Shown here: positions 52,969 through 61,214 of the stretch, in pieces
Numbering within the stretch: the first letter of the stretch is position 1
How the letters are laid out: each line of letters opens with the position of its first letter
Assembly (NCBI RefSeq): GCF_019331695.1
Contig: NZ_JAHBBI010000002.1
Location: 284,127 to 348,126 of the forward strand
Length of the DNA stretch: 64,000 nt
Direction of reading: 5' to 3'
DNA from: Bifidobacterium pluvialisilvae
GTDB taxonomy: Bacteria > Actinomycetota > Actinomycetes > Actinomycetales > Bifidobacteriaceae
Program-made: the position numbers and the translations under genes
Notes under the pieces: model-generated
What the model was told of the DNA's origin: nothing
Database searches by the model: none
What the model saw: the letters and a program-made list of their open reading frames with translations, nothing else

Positions 52969-53898
52969 ATGAGACATGCGGCTCATAAGGCACGCAATGC
53001 CCAGCGTCCGACAAACGACGCTGCGGCCGGACGTGCACGTGAGGTGCGCGCGGCGCATACCGCTGCGGTGGTGTACGCGAACACCCCGATGGCGCTGGTT
53101 CCCGAGGTGGCCAAGGCGATGAACGAAGCGGTGCCGCGCACGCGGCGCGCACTTCGCCAGGCGGCCAGGCAGCAGGCCCACAAGAAGCAGTTCGTGACGG
53201 CGTCCGCCTTCGCGCTGCTTGCGGCCACGGCAGGCAGCTTCACCTACGCGTCCTCCGCCAATTCCACCGGTCTTCCGTCGGCGAGCGAGGCTGATTCCTC
53301 GGTGATCGCCAACGATTCCATGGCCTCCGACGATGTGTCGTCCTCTGTGGCGGCCGGCACCGCCCAGGTCTCCCGTTCCGAGGCCCGTACCCCGGTGTCC
53401 GATTCCGCGCAGTGGTCCATGACCTCCAACGTGGACGAGGTCGATGCCTCGCAGATGTCGAAGTCCACGGCGAGCAACGCCAAGGTCGCGGCGCTGATGG
53501 ACCGCGATGCGGGCGAGCTTCCCGCCGGCTTCAACCCCAATCACGCCACCGGCGATTCCGGCAACGCGTATTCGTTCTCGCAGTGCACGTGGTGGGCCTA
53601 CACCCGACGTCACCAGCTCGGCCTGCCGGTCGGCTCCTACTTCGGCGACGGGGCCATGTGGGCGGATTCCGCCCGTGCCCACGGCTACTGGGTGGACAAC
53701 ACCCCGCGTGTGGGTGACGTGATGGTCTTCCAGCGTGGTCAGGAGGGCGCCAGCGCCCAGTACGGCCATGTGGCCATCGTCGAGAAGGTCAACGCCGACG
53801 GCAGTGTGACCACCAGCGAATGCGGCGCCTCGTATCATGGCAAGACGTTCAGCCGCAACTTCAAGAACGTGCACGACTTCCAGTACATCCACTACTGA
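52969..53898 (+). CDS. CHAP-domain cell-wall amidase/endopeptidase
   Basis: 309 residues, ATG 52969 with AAGGAG. A long basic N-terminal region (about 1-65) precedes one hydrophobic segment (about 67-90, ASAFALLAATAGSFTYASSA) that can act as a signal or anchor. A Ser/Ala/Asp-rich wall-spanning stretch follows, then a CHAP domain at about 190-309 with catalytic Cys in FSQCTWWAYTRR and His in YGHVAIVEKVNADGS, and an acidic Asn/Glu near SECGASYHG. It cuts peptidoglycan stem or cross-bridge peptides during growth or separation. First of three wall-hydrolase genes. Confidence 0.9.
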   Translation: MRHAAHKARNAQRPTNDAAAGRAREVRAAHTAAVVYANTPMALVPEVAKAMNEAVPRTRRALRQAARQQAHKKQFVTASAFALLAATAGSFTYASSANSTGLPSASEADSSVIANDSMASDDVSSSVAAGTAQVSRSEARTPVSDSAQWSMTSNVDEVDASQMSKSTASNAKVAALMDRDAGELPAGFNPNHATGDSGNAYSFSQCTWWAYTRRHQLGLPVGSYFGDGAMWADSARAHGYWVDNTPRVGDVMVFQRGQEGASAQYGHVAIVEKVNADGSVTTSECGASYHGKTFSRNFKNVHDFQYIHY

Positions 53899-54083
53899 TG
53901 CCATGTCCCCCTTGTCCTCCCCTCCGATGAGGGAGGATTCCGTCAGGGGCCGGAGACGCCGGTCATGGACGGTTCCGGGATTGTGACCCCTATCACTTCG
54001 TACCTTGGAATATCCTGAGAATATCCCCGTATGCGTACGTTTTCTCCATATTTCTCATGACACCCTGCTACAGTTGGGACACG

Positions 54084-54887
54084 ATGATGAAAGCACGTAA
54101 ATCCATTTCCATTCTGACCGCCGTATTGGCGGCGGCCACTTTTTCCAGCGCATTGGTGATTCCCGCCGCGAACGCCGCCGAAAGCGATGGGCCGGTGACG
54201 TCGTCCCGCTCCTTCAAGGGCGTTGAGACGCGTTCGTCGCTCATGCTCAAGGAGGCCACGTCGGTCGAGGTCAACGCCAATGCCAACTACGGCGGCATCG
54301 AGTCGCTGAACGTTCCCAAGACCGAATCCAAGGCCGAGAAGGAGGCCAAGGCGCAGGCCGCCGCCGAGGCCAAGGCCGCCAAGGAGCAGGCCGAGGCCGC
54401 GAAGAAGGCCGCCGCTGCCGCCTCCACCTCGCCGTTCGCCTCCACGCAGTCGGCTTCCCGCTCCAGCGAACGCACGTCCACGTCGTCCTCCGACGCCTCC
54501 ACGACCCCGACGCAGCTGCCCTCCGGCTTCGTCAACCGCGCACTGTCGGTCATCGGCGCCGGATACCAGTCCAGCGGTTACAACTGGACCGGCACGGTGA
54601 GCACCTCGTCGTTCACCTGCTCCGGCCTCGTGGACTTCGCCCTCGGCTACCCGTCCAACAGCAACTGGCCTGAGAAGTACTACGGCATGGTCTCGAACAA
54701 GACCACGGATCTTTCCCAGCTCAAGTCCGGCGATCTGGTCTTCTTCAAGTACGCCGGCCGTTCTCCGGGCCATGTGGGCATCTACATCGGCAACGGCACC
54801 ATGGTCGACTCCGCCCCCGGCGGCGGCGTCCAGGTCCGCGCCGTGAACCCCGGTTCCGCCAACTTCATGGGCGGCGGCTCGCTCTGA
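54084..54887 (+). CDS. Secreted NlpC/P60 wall endopeptidase (paralogue 1)
   Basis: 267 residues from ATG 54084 (or 54087). A signal peptide ends at ANAA-E. A conserved mature N-terminus (VTSSRSFKG ... LKEATSVEVN ... YGGIESLNVPKT) is followed by an Ala/Lys/Glu coiled coil and a Ser/Thr linker, then an NlpC/P60 domain at about 150-267: catalytic Cys in SSFTCSGLVDFALGY, catalytic His in RSPGHVGIYIGNGTMVD, and the third residue in QVRAVNPG. Family members cut gamma-D-Glu-diaminoacid bonds in peptidoglycan. TACAGT stands nine bases before the start. Its paralogue at 55001 shares the N-terminal module. Confidence 0.92.
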   Translation: MMKARKSISILTAVLAAATFSSALVIPAANAAESDGPVTSSRSFKGVETRSSLMLKEATSVEVNANANYGGIESLNVPKTESKAEKEAKAQAAAEAKAAKEQAEAAKKAAAAASTSPFASTQSASRSSERTSTSSSDASTTPTQLPSGFVNRALSVIGAGYQSSGYNWTGTVSTSSFTCSGLVDFALGYPSNSNWPEKYYGMVSNKTTDLSQLKSGDLVFFKYAGRSPGHVGIYIGNGTMVDSAPGGGVQVRAVNPGSANFMGGGSL

Positions 54888-54904
54888 TTCCAACCGTGCT
54901 TTCC

Positions 54905-54935
54905 AAAGACCCCGGCCACCATGGTCGGGGTCTTT
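54905..54935 (+). terminator. Terminator after NlpC/P60 paralogue 1
   Basis: AAAGACCCCG / CGGGGTCTTT stem with a GCC / GGT inner extension and a T run. Confidence 0.85.
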
Positions 54936-55000
54936 GCGTAGGGGTGGTTTCATCCGTCGGCATAGCCGTTGTCCTCTGACGTCTGCTAAGGTCAAATACG

Positions 55001-55780
55001 ATGATTACACCACGAAAATCCCTCACCTGTCTTTCCGCTTTTTCCGCCGTCGTCGCGACGGCGATGTTCTCCGCGGCCGCCGTGGTGCCGTTTGCGGCGG
55101 CGGACGAAACCGAACACCCCGTCACATCGTCCCGTTCGTTCAAGGGCCAGCAGTCCCGCAACGCCGACCTGCTCAAGGAGGCGACGTCCATCGACGTCAA
55201 GTCGGACGTCGACTACGGCGGCATCGAATCGTTGAACGTCCCCAAGACCGCGTCCAAGGCCGAGAAGGAGGCCAAGGCCAAGGCCGAAGCCGAGAAGAAG
55301 GCCGAACAGGAGGCCGAGAAGGCCGCGGCCGAGGCCGTGTCGCGCGCGGCCGAACGCTCCTCGGCATCCGCGTCCTCCGCATCGACGTCCTCCGCCGGAA
55401 CGTCCACGGCGGTCTCCACGCCGGCCAGCGCCGACGCTAGCGCGCTGCTGAGCTATGCGTCCACCTTCATGGGACCGCATCCGTATGTGGTCGGCGGCGT
55501 CGATCCGAACACCGGCTGGGATTGCTCGGGGTTCGTGCAGGTCGTCTTCGCGAAGGCCGGCATCGCCGTGCCGCACTCGTCCCACGCATTGACGACGTTC
55601 GGCACCACGGTCTCCGAGTCCGAGGCCCGTCCCGGCGACATCGTCGCCCGTCCCGGCCACGCCGCCATCTACATGGGCAACGGCAAGATCATTCATATGA
55701 CGTTCACCGAGGTCACCATCTCCGACCTCACCCCCGGATGGATGGGAGGCGGCGGATACACCTTCCACCGCGTGATGTGA
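55001..55780 (+). CDS. Secreted NlpC/P60 wall endopeptidase (paralogue 2)
   Basis: 259 residues, ATG 55001. A signal peptide ends near FAAA-D. The same N-terminal module as the 54084 protein (VTSSRSFKG, LLKEATSIDVK, YGGIESLNVPKT) is followed by a longer Ala/Lys/Glu coiled coil, a Ser/Ala linker, and a more typical NlpC/P60 domain (about 145-259): Cys in GWDCSGFVQVVFAKAGI, His in RPGHAAIYMGNGKIIHM, third residue in HMTFTEV. TAAGGT lies eight bases before the ATG. A duplicated gene pair with diverged catalytic domains. Confidence 0.93.
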   Translation: MITPRKSLTCLSAFSAVVATAMFSAAAVVPFAAADETEHPVTSSRSFKGQQSRNADLLKEATSIDVKSDVDYGGIESLNVPKTASKAEKEAKAKAEAEKKAEQEAEKAAAEAVSRAAERSSASASSASTSSAGTSTAVSTPASADASALLSYASTFMGPHPYVVGGVDPNTGWDCSGFVQVVFAKAGIAVPHSSHALTTFGTTVSESEARPGDIVARPGHAAIYMGNGKIIHMTFTEVTISDLTPGWMGGGGYTFHRVM

Positions 55781-55981
55781 CGGCGCCGGGCCAGCCCGGC
55801 CACGCCATTCCCGTACGCCCCCGGCGTGTCGACCGACCGTCGCCGGGGGCGTTCCCATGCCCACGGCGTTACGCGTTTCGCGAATGTTGCTTCGGCGTTT
55901 TTTCGTTTTCCCCGCTATCCTAGGGAGATAGGAGCCATGCATAGGCGCATGGGCTCACCAACCTAACCGGGGAGGTACATC

Positions 55982-57055
55982 ATGACTGTCAACGAAAAGG
56001 CCATTCTTGTTGGTGTGGACGGTTCGGATGCCAGCTACAAGGCCACGTGGTGGGCGGCCAACTACGCCAAGCACGCGGGCCTGACCCTGCAGATTGTCTG
56101 CGCGTATTCGCTGCCGAGCTATGCGGCGGTATCCTTCGACGCCACCTACACGGCCATGGGCGACGACAACGTGGCGCACACCGACGCCCAGGAGATTCTG
56201 TCGAAGGCCAAGGCCATCGCCGACGAGCAGGGCGTGGAGGCGGCGACGCTCATCGTCACCGGCGATCCGAGCTCCGTCTTCGTGGAACTCTCCCGCAACT
56301 ACAACCTCATCGTCATCGGCAACCGCGGGAAGGGAGGTCTGGCGGAACGCCTGCTCGGCACCACGAGCTCCTCGCTGCCGGCCTACGCGTACTGCCCGAT
56401 CGTGGTCGTGCCGTACACCGACGACGACGGCAACCTCATGCATCTCAACAACACCATCACCAAGGTGGTCGTCGGCTCCGACGAATCCAAGTGGGGCCTC
56501 AAGGCGCTTGACATCGCCGCCAGCTTCGCCCATCAGTGGGGCGCCCAGCTCACCGTCATGTCGGCCGTGCCGAGCTTCGGCGGCATGGGCATGTTCGCGT
56601 CCGGCGGCGCGGGCGGCGCCGAGGCGAACAGCATCATGGAATCGTATCTCGAGGACCTTGACGTGCGCATCGCGCCGATTCAGGAACGGTACCCCGACCT
56701 CGTCATCGCCAAGTCCGTGGTGCCCGGCTCGGCCGTCACCGCGCTGACCGAGGCCAGCCACACCAGTGATGTCGTGGTCGTCGGCTCCCGCGGCCGCGGC
56801 GGATTCACCGGCCTGATCCTCGGTTCCACCAGCCAGGGGCTGCTCCAGCATTCCGTCAGTCCGGTGTATGTGGTGCCGCGCAAGTACGTGGAGGCCGCCG
56901 AATCCCGTCTCGACACCGTGCCCGCATCCCCGGCCGAGGTGCCCACCAAGCCGATCGACGACATCGACGGCGTGCAGAAGGTGTCCGTGCCCACGGCCGA
57001 CGACGCCACCGTGCACGACATCGAAGCCACCATCGACCCCGAGCACAAGGCGTAA
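55982..57055 (+). CDS. Tandem universal stress protein (UspA-type)
   Basis: 357 residues, ATG 55982 with GGAGG. Two Usp domains, about 1-150 and 160-305, each with an ATP-binding glycine pattern: GNRGKGGLAERLLGTTSSSL and GSRGRGGFTGLILGSTSQGL. Domain starts ILVGVDGSDASYKATWW and VVVGSDESKWGLKALDIA carry the conserved Asp. A C-terminal tail of about 50 residues (Pro/Thr/Asp-rich) is unassigned. Tandem ATP-binding Usp proteins are common in actinobacteria and respond to growth arrest or low oxygen. Confidence 0.92.
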   Translation: MTVNEKAILVGVDGSDASYKATWWAANYAKHAGLTLQIVCAYSLPSYAAVSFDATYTAMGDDNVAHTDAQEILSKAKAIADEQGVEAATLIVTGDPSSVFVELSRNYNLIVIGNRGKGGLAERLLGTTSSSLPAYAYCPIVVVPYTDDDGNLMHLNNTITKVVVGSDESKWGLKALDIAASFAHQWGAQLTVMSAVPSFGGMGMFASGGAGGAEANSIMESYLEDLDVRIAPIQERYPDLVIAKSVVPGSAVTALTEASHTSDVVVVGSRGRGGFTGLILGSTSQGLLQHSVSPVYVVPRKYVEAAESRLDTVPASPAEVPTKPIDDIDGVQKVSVPTADDATVHDIEATIDPEHKA

Positions 57056-57059
57056 GGTC

Positions 57060-57230
57060 ATATCGCCCCCGCTGGCAGTTCGGACCCGGAATATCGCCCC
57101 CGCTGGCGGGGGCTGTCCGTCTTTACGACGGACTGGGGGTGGCTGGATGCGTTCATGGCGCACCAGCCACCCCCAGTCGGCTTTGCCGGCAGCCCCCGCC
57201 GGCGGGCGCGATATGCATATGAAGCCGGAA
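57060..57230. repeat. Family 3 repeats between the Usp and OsmC genes
   Basis: CCCCCGCTGGC occurs at 57066 and 57097, followed by GGGGGCTGTCCG ... GACGGACTGGGGGTGGCTGG and the inverted CCAGCCACCCCCAGTCGG at 57162-57179. The latter two form a long hairpin that could end transcription from both sides. Confidence 0.8.
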
Positions 57231-57233
57231 GCC

Positions 57234-57647
57234 CTACTCCTTGATGTCGATGGCGAGGCTCACCGGGGTCTCGCGCTGATACGTGTGCTGCACGGTGCAG
57301 CCCTTCTCGATGTGGCGGCGCACACGCTCCTTGAGGTCGTCGACCTGGGCCTTGCGCAGGCCCGCCTCGGAGGCGTCGATCTCCACCTTCTCGCTGAAAT
57401 CGCTGTAGGCGTTGTGCTTCGCGTCGGCGGTGCCGTCCACGGTGATCGTCGCGCCGGCGCCCTCGCCCAGCGCGTTCTCCACGGCGAACTGGCTGCTCAA
57501 TGCGGCACAGCCCGCCAGCGCCACCTTCATCAGGTCGCCGGGGGTGAACAGGCCCTTGCCCTTGCCGAACTTGATGTGGGCGCCATCCTCCGAACGGGCG
57601 TCCCAGGAGCCGTCCTTGTTGCGCTCGACCCAAATACGCTTGCCCAT
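57234..57647 (-). CDS. OsmC/Ohr-family peroxide-reducing protein
   Basis: 137 residues from ATG 57647, chosen for the strong AAGGAGG site; upstream residues of the open frame have no homology. Two Cys at the expected distance, ALAGCAALSSQFAVENAL and EKGCTVQHTY, form the thiol pair that reduces organic hydroperoxides in this family. The conserved Arg/Glu setting is in the N-terminal part (WDARSEDGAHIKFG, TPGDLMKVAL). The dimer is cytoplasmic. Divergent from thyA. Confidence 0.9.
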   Translation of the reverse strand: MGKRIWVERNKDGSWDARSEDGAHIKFGKGKGLFTPGDLMKVALAGCAALSSQFAVENALGEGAGATITVDGTADAKHNAYSDFSEKVEIDASEAGLRKAQVDDLKERVRRHIEKGCTVQHTYQRETPVSLAIDIKE

Positions 57648-57783
57648 GGTTTTCCTCCTTGTGATGGACATCATTGCCGATACCAATGTAACCCGTACCG
57701 GGTGCCGGCGCATGTAAGCGGTCAGAGGAATCCCCGGCCGGCCCGGCCACGATGCGCCACGGTCTGCCGCTAGACTGGTGGTC

Positions 57784-58656
57784 ATGGCTTTGACTCAAGA
57801 ACAGCTCGACGACATCCGGGCACGCATCCCGGCGCGCCCCGCAACCGACATCCCCATGCCGTACGAGGACCTGGTGCGCAAAATCATCGCCGAGGGCACG
57901 CTGAAATCCGACCGCACCGGCACCGGCACCATCTCGCTGTTCGGCCAGCAGATGCGCTTCGATCTGGCCCAGGCGTTCCCGCTGCTTACCACCAAGACCG
58001 TGTATTTCAAGGGAGTCGCCTACGAGCTGCTCTGGTTCCTCAAGGGTTCCAGCAATATCCGCTGGCTGCAGGAACACAACGTGCACATCTGGGACGAATG
58101 GGCCGACGCCGACGGCAACCTCGGCCCCGTCTACGGCGTGCAGTGGCGCAGCTGGCCGGCGCCCACGCCCGACGACCCCGGCCGCACCATCGACCAGATC
58201 GCCAACGTCATGGACCTCATCAGGAACCATCCCGATTCGCGGCGCATGATCGTCACCGCATGGAACCCCGCCGAAGTGGAGAACATGGCCCTGCCGCCCT
58301 GCCACGCGCTCTTCCAGTTCTACGTGGCCGACGGCAAGCTGAGCTGCCAGCTCTACCAGCGCAGCTGCGACATGTTCCTCGGCGTGCCGTTCAACATCGC
58401 CTCGTATTCGTTGCTCACGCTCATGATGGCGCAGCAGGCCGGCCTCGAGCCCGGCGAATTCGTCTGGACCGGCGGCGACTGCCACGTCTACGACAACCAC
58501 ATCGACCAGGTGCTCGAACAGCTCGGACGCGAACCCTACCCATATCCGACGATCGACATCCGCAAGGCCGATTCTGTTTTCGACTACGACTACGACGACT
58601 TCACCATCGTCGGCTACCGTCATCATCCGGCCATCAAGGCGCCCGTCGCCGTATGA
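57784..58656 (+). CDS. thyA: Thymidylate synthase
   Basis: Converts dUMP to dTMP with methylene-tetrahydrofolate. 290 residues, ATG 57784. Catalytic Cys in [20 protein letters not shown]; Arg-binding [54 protein letters not shown] near the N-terminus. TAGACT at 57771-57776 is seven bases before the ATG, with no ribosome site, suggesting a leaderless transcript. Linked with folA (99 bases downstream), which regenerates tetrahydrofolate. Confidence 0.97.
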   Translation: MALTQEQLDDIRARIPARPATDIPMPYEDLVRKIIAEGTLKSDRTGTGTISLFGQQMRFDLAQAFPLLTTKTVYFKGVAYELLWFLKGSSNIRWLQEHNVHIWDEWADADGNLGPVYGVQWRSWPAPTPDDPGRTIDQIANVMDLIRNHPDSRRMIVTAWNPAEVENMALPPCHALFQFYVADGKLSCQLYQRSCDMFLGVPFNIASYSLLTLMMAQQAGLEPGEFVWTGGDCHVYDNHIDQVLEQLGREPYPYPTIDIRKADSVFDYDYDDFTIVGYRHHPAIKAPVAV

Positions 58657-58755
58657 CGGGCCGGCGCGGCCGGACGGTACGCGTCCGGCCGAATCGTTAG
58701 CATCGTTGGGTATAGATGTTGCATACCGCATCAATCATCGAAGGAGTTGTCAACA

Positions 58756-59424
58756 ATGGAGCACGACAGTAGTCGCAGCGGCTATCACGAACCCGGGCCC
58801 GGGTCCGCCGGGCGTTACGAGGAGGAGCTCGCCAACGAGGACCTGCATGACGACGGCTTACGTCCGATCCGTGTGAACCTCATCTGGGCGCAGGCCCGCA
58901 GCCGCGACGGTCGCGAGGGCGCGATCGGCTTTGAGGGCGGGATGCCGTGGCATCTTGCCGAGGATCTCAGACATTTCAAGAATCTGACGATATCCCATCC
59001 GGTCATCATGGGCCGCAGGACGTGGGAATCCCTGGGGGAGAAATACCGTCCGCTGCCGAACCGCGATAACATCGTCATCTCCCACGACGACCGCTACCGT
59101 GCCGTGGGGGCCACGGTCATGGACAACCTCGACGCCGCGCTCGACCTCGCACGGCAGGAATCCATCCCCGACGACGGCATCGAACGCAACGAGCTGTGGG
59201 TGATCGGCGGGGCGCAGGTGTTCCGCGACGCCCTGCCGTTCGCGTCGAAGATCTTCGTCACCGAGATCGACGCCGAATTCGACGCCGACACGTTCGCCCC
59301 GCCCATCGGGGACCTGGTCAAGGCCGGGCTGTGGCGGGTGACGGGCGAGACCGGCTGGATGAAGCCGAAGAACGCCCCCGGCATCAAACGCTACCGTTTC
59401 GTCAACTATGAAAGGAAGTCATGA
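58756..59424 (+). CDS. folA: Dihydrofolate reductase with acidic N-terminal extension
   Basis: 222 residues; ATG 58756 with AAGGAG nine bases upstream (an upstream start is possible but lacks a site). About 40 N-terminal residues (Glu/Asp/Gly/Ser-rich) precede the DHFR core at about 42-222: VNLIWAQARSRDG, GFEGGMPWHLAEDLRHFKNLT (active-site acid in this loop), VIMGRRTWESLGEKYRPLPNRDNIVISHD and IGGAQVFRDALPFASKIFVTEID. Recycles dihydrofolate made by thyA. Its last codons overlap the next gene (ATGA). Confidence 0.95.
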   Translation: MEHDSSRSGYHEPGPGSAGRYEEELANEDLHDDGLRPIRVNLIWAQARSRDGREGAIGFEGGMPWHLAEDLRHFKNLTISHPVIMGRRTWESLGEKYRPLPNRDNIVISHDDRYRAVGATVMDNLDAALDLARQESIPDDGIERNELWVIGGAQVFRDALPFASKIFVTEIDAEFDADTFAPPIGDLVKAGLWRVTGETGWMKPKNAPGIKRYRFVNYERKS

Positions 59425-59936
59425 GCGAAACCGCGCATAAGTACACCGTGATGACCGTCTGCACCGGTAACATCTGCCGGTCCCCGATGGCGGAGATCAT
59501 CCTCCGCCACTTCATCGAGGAACGTGGCCTTGACGACCGTGTGCGGGTGATGTCGAGCGGCGTCAGCGACGAGGAGCACGGCAACCCCATCGACCGTCGT
59601 GCGCAGAAGGTGCTTCGCGAGCGTGGATACGCCGTGGACCCGAACCATTTCGCCCATAGGATCACGCGCGAGGAGATCGAGGAATCCGACCTGTTCCTGC
59701 CGATGACGGCCGACCATATGCGGGCGCTCGTGCGGCAGCTGCCGGCGGGCAAGCGCGCCGAGATGCACATGTACCGCAGTTTCGACCCGAACCTGCCGAC
59801 GCCGAAGCGCGGCCATGAATATGAGATCGACCTGGTGGATCCGTGGTTCGGCGGTCCGCGCGATTTCGACATCGCCATCGACCAGATCGAGGAGGTCGCG
59901 CCGTACATCGTCGACTGGATCGAAACGCAGATCTGA
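59421..59936 (+). CDS. Low-molecular-weight protein tyrosine phosphatase
   Basis: 171 residues; ATG 59421 overlaps the folA stop, so the two are translationally coupled. The signature loop CTGNICRSP (CX5R) near the N-terminus and a late general-acid motif DPWFGGPRDF identify the LMW-PTP/arsenate reductase family; the DPW form favours a phosphatase. Actinobacterial members act on tyrosine kinases or on exopolysaccharide synthesis proteins. The coupling to folA is probably operon convenience. Confidence 0.92.
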   Translation: MSETAHKYTVMTVCTGNICRSPMAEIILRHFIEERGLDDRVRVMSSGVSDEEHGNPIDRRAQKVLRERGYAVDPNHFAHRITREEIEESDLFLPMTADHMRALVRQLPAGKRAEMHMYRSFDPNLPTPKRGHEYEIDLVDPWFGGPRDFDIAIDQIEEVAPYIVDWIETQI

Positions 59937-60000
59937 GCGGTGGATTTGTGGGTCGTTCAGAACAGCTGCTGTGAATAACGTGCCGAAATCCCCGTTGTTC

Positions 60001-60064
60001 CCGGTTTGTGGTGTCTTTCCGCCGTTTTTCCGCTTGGAAACGGCGGAAAGGCACCACAAACCGG
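60001..60064. repeat. Long stem-loop in the left arm of the tRNA inverted repeat
   Basis: CCGGTTTGTGGTG at 60001-60013 pairs with CACCACAAACCGG at 60052-60064; TTTCCGCCGTTT / AAACGGCGGAAA continues the stem inside. It overlaps the end of the left 288-base arm. Confidence 0.75.
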
Positions 60065-60076
60065 GGATGATATGAG

Positions 60077-60110
60077 AAATCCCCGGCCGGGCATCGCCCG
60101 CCGGGGATTC
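60077..60110 (-). terminator. Terminator of the left tRNA-Phe
   Basis: AATCCCCGGC (60079-60088) / GCCGGGGATT (60100-60109), followed on the minus strand by TTTCTC. Its mirror copy lies at 63784-63819. Confidence 0.8.
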
Positions 60111-60111
60111 A

Positions 60112-60187
60112 TGGTGGCTCCGAACGGCGTCGATCCGTTGACCTAGCGATTTTCAGTCGCTCGCTCTACCAACTGAGCTACAGAGCC
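60112..60187 (-). tRNA. tRNA-Phe (anticodon GAA), left copy
   Basis: Acceptor GGCTCTG / CGGAGCC, discriminator A, CCA encoded at 60112-60114, anticodon loop CTGAAAA. Identical to the right copy at 63707 apart from the last base of CCA (CCG there). Confidence 0.95.
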
Positions 60188-60230
60188 ATGAATACGAGAA
60201 GACCCGGAACACCGGGCCTCTGCATCCAAG

Positions 60231-60304
60231 CGACTCCGACCGGACTTGAACCGGCGACCTCCGCCGTGACAGGGCGGCGCTCTAACCAACTGAGCTACGG
60301 AGCC
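60231..60304 (-). tRNA. tRNA-Asp (anticodon GTC), left copy
   Basis: Acceptor GGCTCCG / CGGAGTC, anticodon loop CTGTCAC, T loop TTCAAGT, discriminator G; CCA not encoded. Identical to the copy at 63590. Confidence 0.95.
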
Positions 60305-60450
60305 ATCTGCTGTCTGCTGTGCAGGCAACGAATGTATATATTACACAGGTCTGTGGATGGTGCAAGTCCGGACTGTCGTTCGGCGTGTCGCGGCTGTTCT
60401 CCAGTGTGGTGTGCGGTCTCGGTATCCCCGATATTCCAAGGGTGTCAATG

Positions 60451-60978
60451 GTTTTGTGGGTCCATCGGTTCGTCTGTGCCAATCGGAGTTGACGCTTGAT
60501 GGATTTGTGGGTCTGCTGCGTCTACCACGTCAGATTTGTGGGTCTACCTCGTTGGTTTTGCGGGTCAGTCGGCTGTCTGCGGCGGACGAGTTTGACGTTC
60601 GGCAGATTTGTGAGTCCATCGGGTCGAATTGATGGGTCTGTCGATTCGGCTCTGTGGGTCTATTGAGTCGGTTTTGTGGGTCCACGGGTTCGGGATTCGG
60701 TTTTGTGGGTCCGAGCTATTCAATAACAGTGGGCAAAATCGTTCATTAAGGGGTTTGTGGGTCTAAGGCATACATGGGGAGGTCGAAAACCCCTTCTTTA
60801 TGAACGGATAGGCCCATTTTTTAATTTTGGCGAATGGATAGGCCCACAAAACCGGGTTGCGTGGGGATGTACGGGGTTTGTGGGTCTAGAGTATGCGTGA
60901 GGAGGTGAGAATCGGTGGTTTGGTGAGCGGATGGACCCACTTTTCGATTGTGGCGAGCGGATGGACCCACAAAACCGG
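60451..60978. repeat. Degenerate array of TTTTGTGGGTCNA elements
   Basis: The gap between tRNA-Asp and galE holds no gene. GGTTTTGTGGGTCCATCGG and close relatives occur in the plus orientation at about 60451, 60502, 60532, 60554, 60604, 60627, 60648, 60670, 60698, 60750 and 60872, and inverted (GGATGGACCCACAAAACC) at about 60806, 60836, 60928 and 60958. Spacing is 20-60 bases without constant spacers. One further copy sits just after the phosphatase gene (about 59943). Confidence 0.75.
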
Positions 60979-61066
60979 GGTCGTGGGGTGTGCGGGGTTG
61001 CGTGGGGATGCGGGCATGTGCCGCATGGTCGTTGCGTGCCGCATGGCCGGTCTCGTCATGTCGAGG

Positions 61067-61094
61067 TTGTCGTCGTTCGGATTTGCGCTATACT
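61067..61094 (+). promoter_or_regulatory. galE promoter
   Basis: TTGTCG (61067-61072), 16-base spacer, TATACT (61089-61094). Immediately downstream, GATGTTAG (61098-61105) and CTAACATC (61131-61138) pair around an A-rich loop, so the message would start with a hairpin. Confidence 0.65.
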
Positions 61095-61214
61095 GAAGAT
61101 GTTAGAAAAAGTAACAAAAACGAGCAAAAACTAACATCCTGATGGCTGGTCGCATCGACGACTGATTCGATCGGCGTCGGCGATCGCTTCGCTCATTGTA
61201 TAGGAAGGAACGTC

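Larger units (their letters stand above)
60019..60306. repeat. Left arm of a 288-bp inverted duplication carrying tRNA-Phe and tRNA-Asp
   Basis: This segment is the reverse complement, with few mismatches, of 63588-63875. It holds tRNA-Phe and tRNA-Asp, a hairpin between them (CCCGGAACACCGGG here, CCCGGAATTCCGGG in the right arm), and a terminator. The two arms enclose 3.28 kb including galE and trmB. Confidence 0.9.

Noticed and set aside
60451..60978. CRISPR array
   Set aside because: Repeats are only about 13-19 bases, degenerate, in both orientations and with variable spacing; no cas genes.
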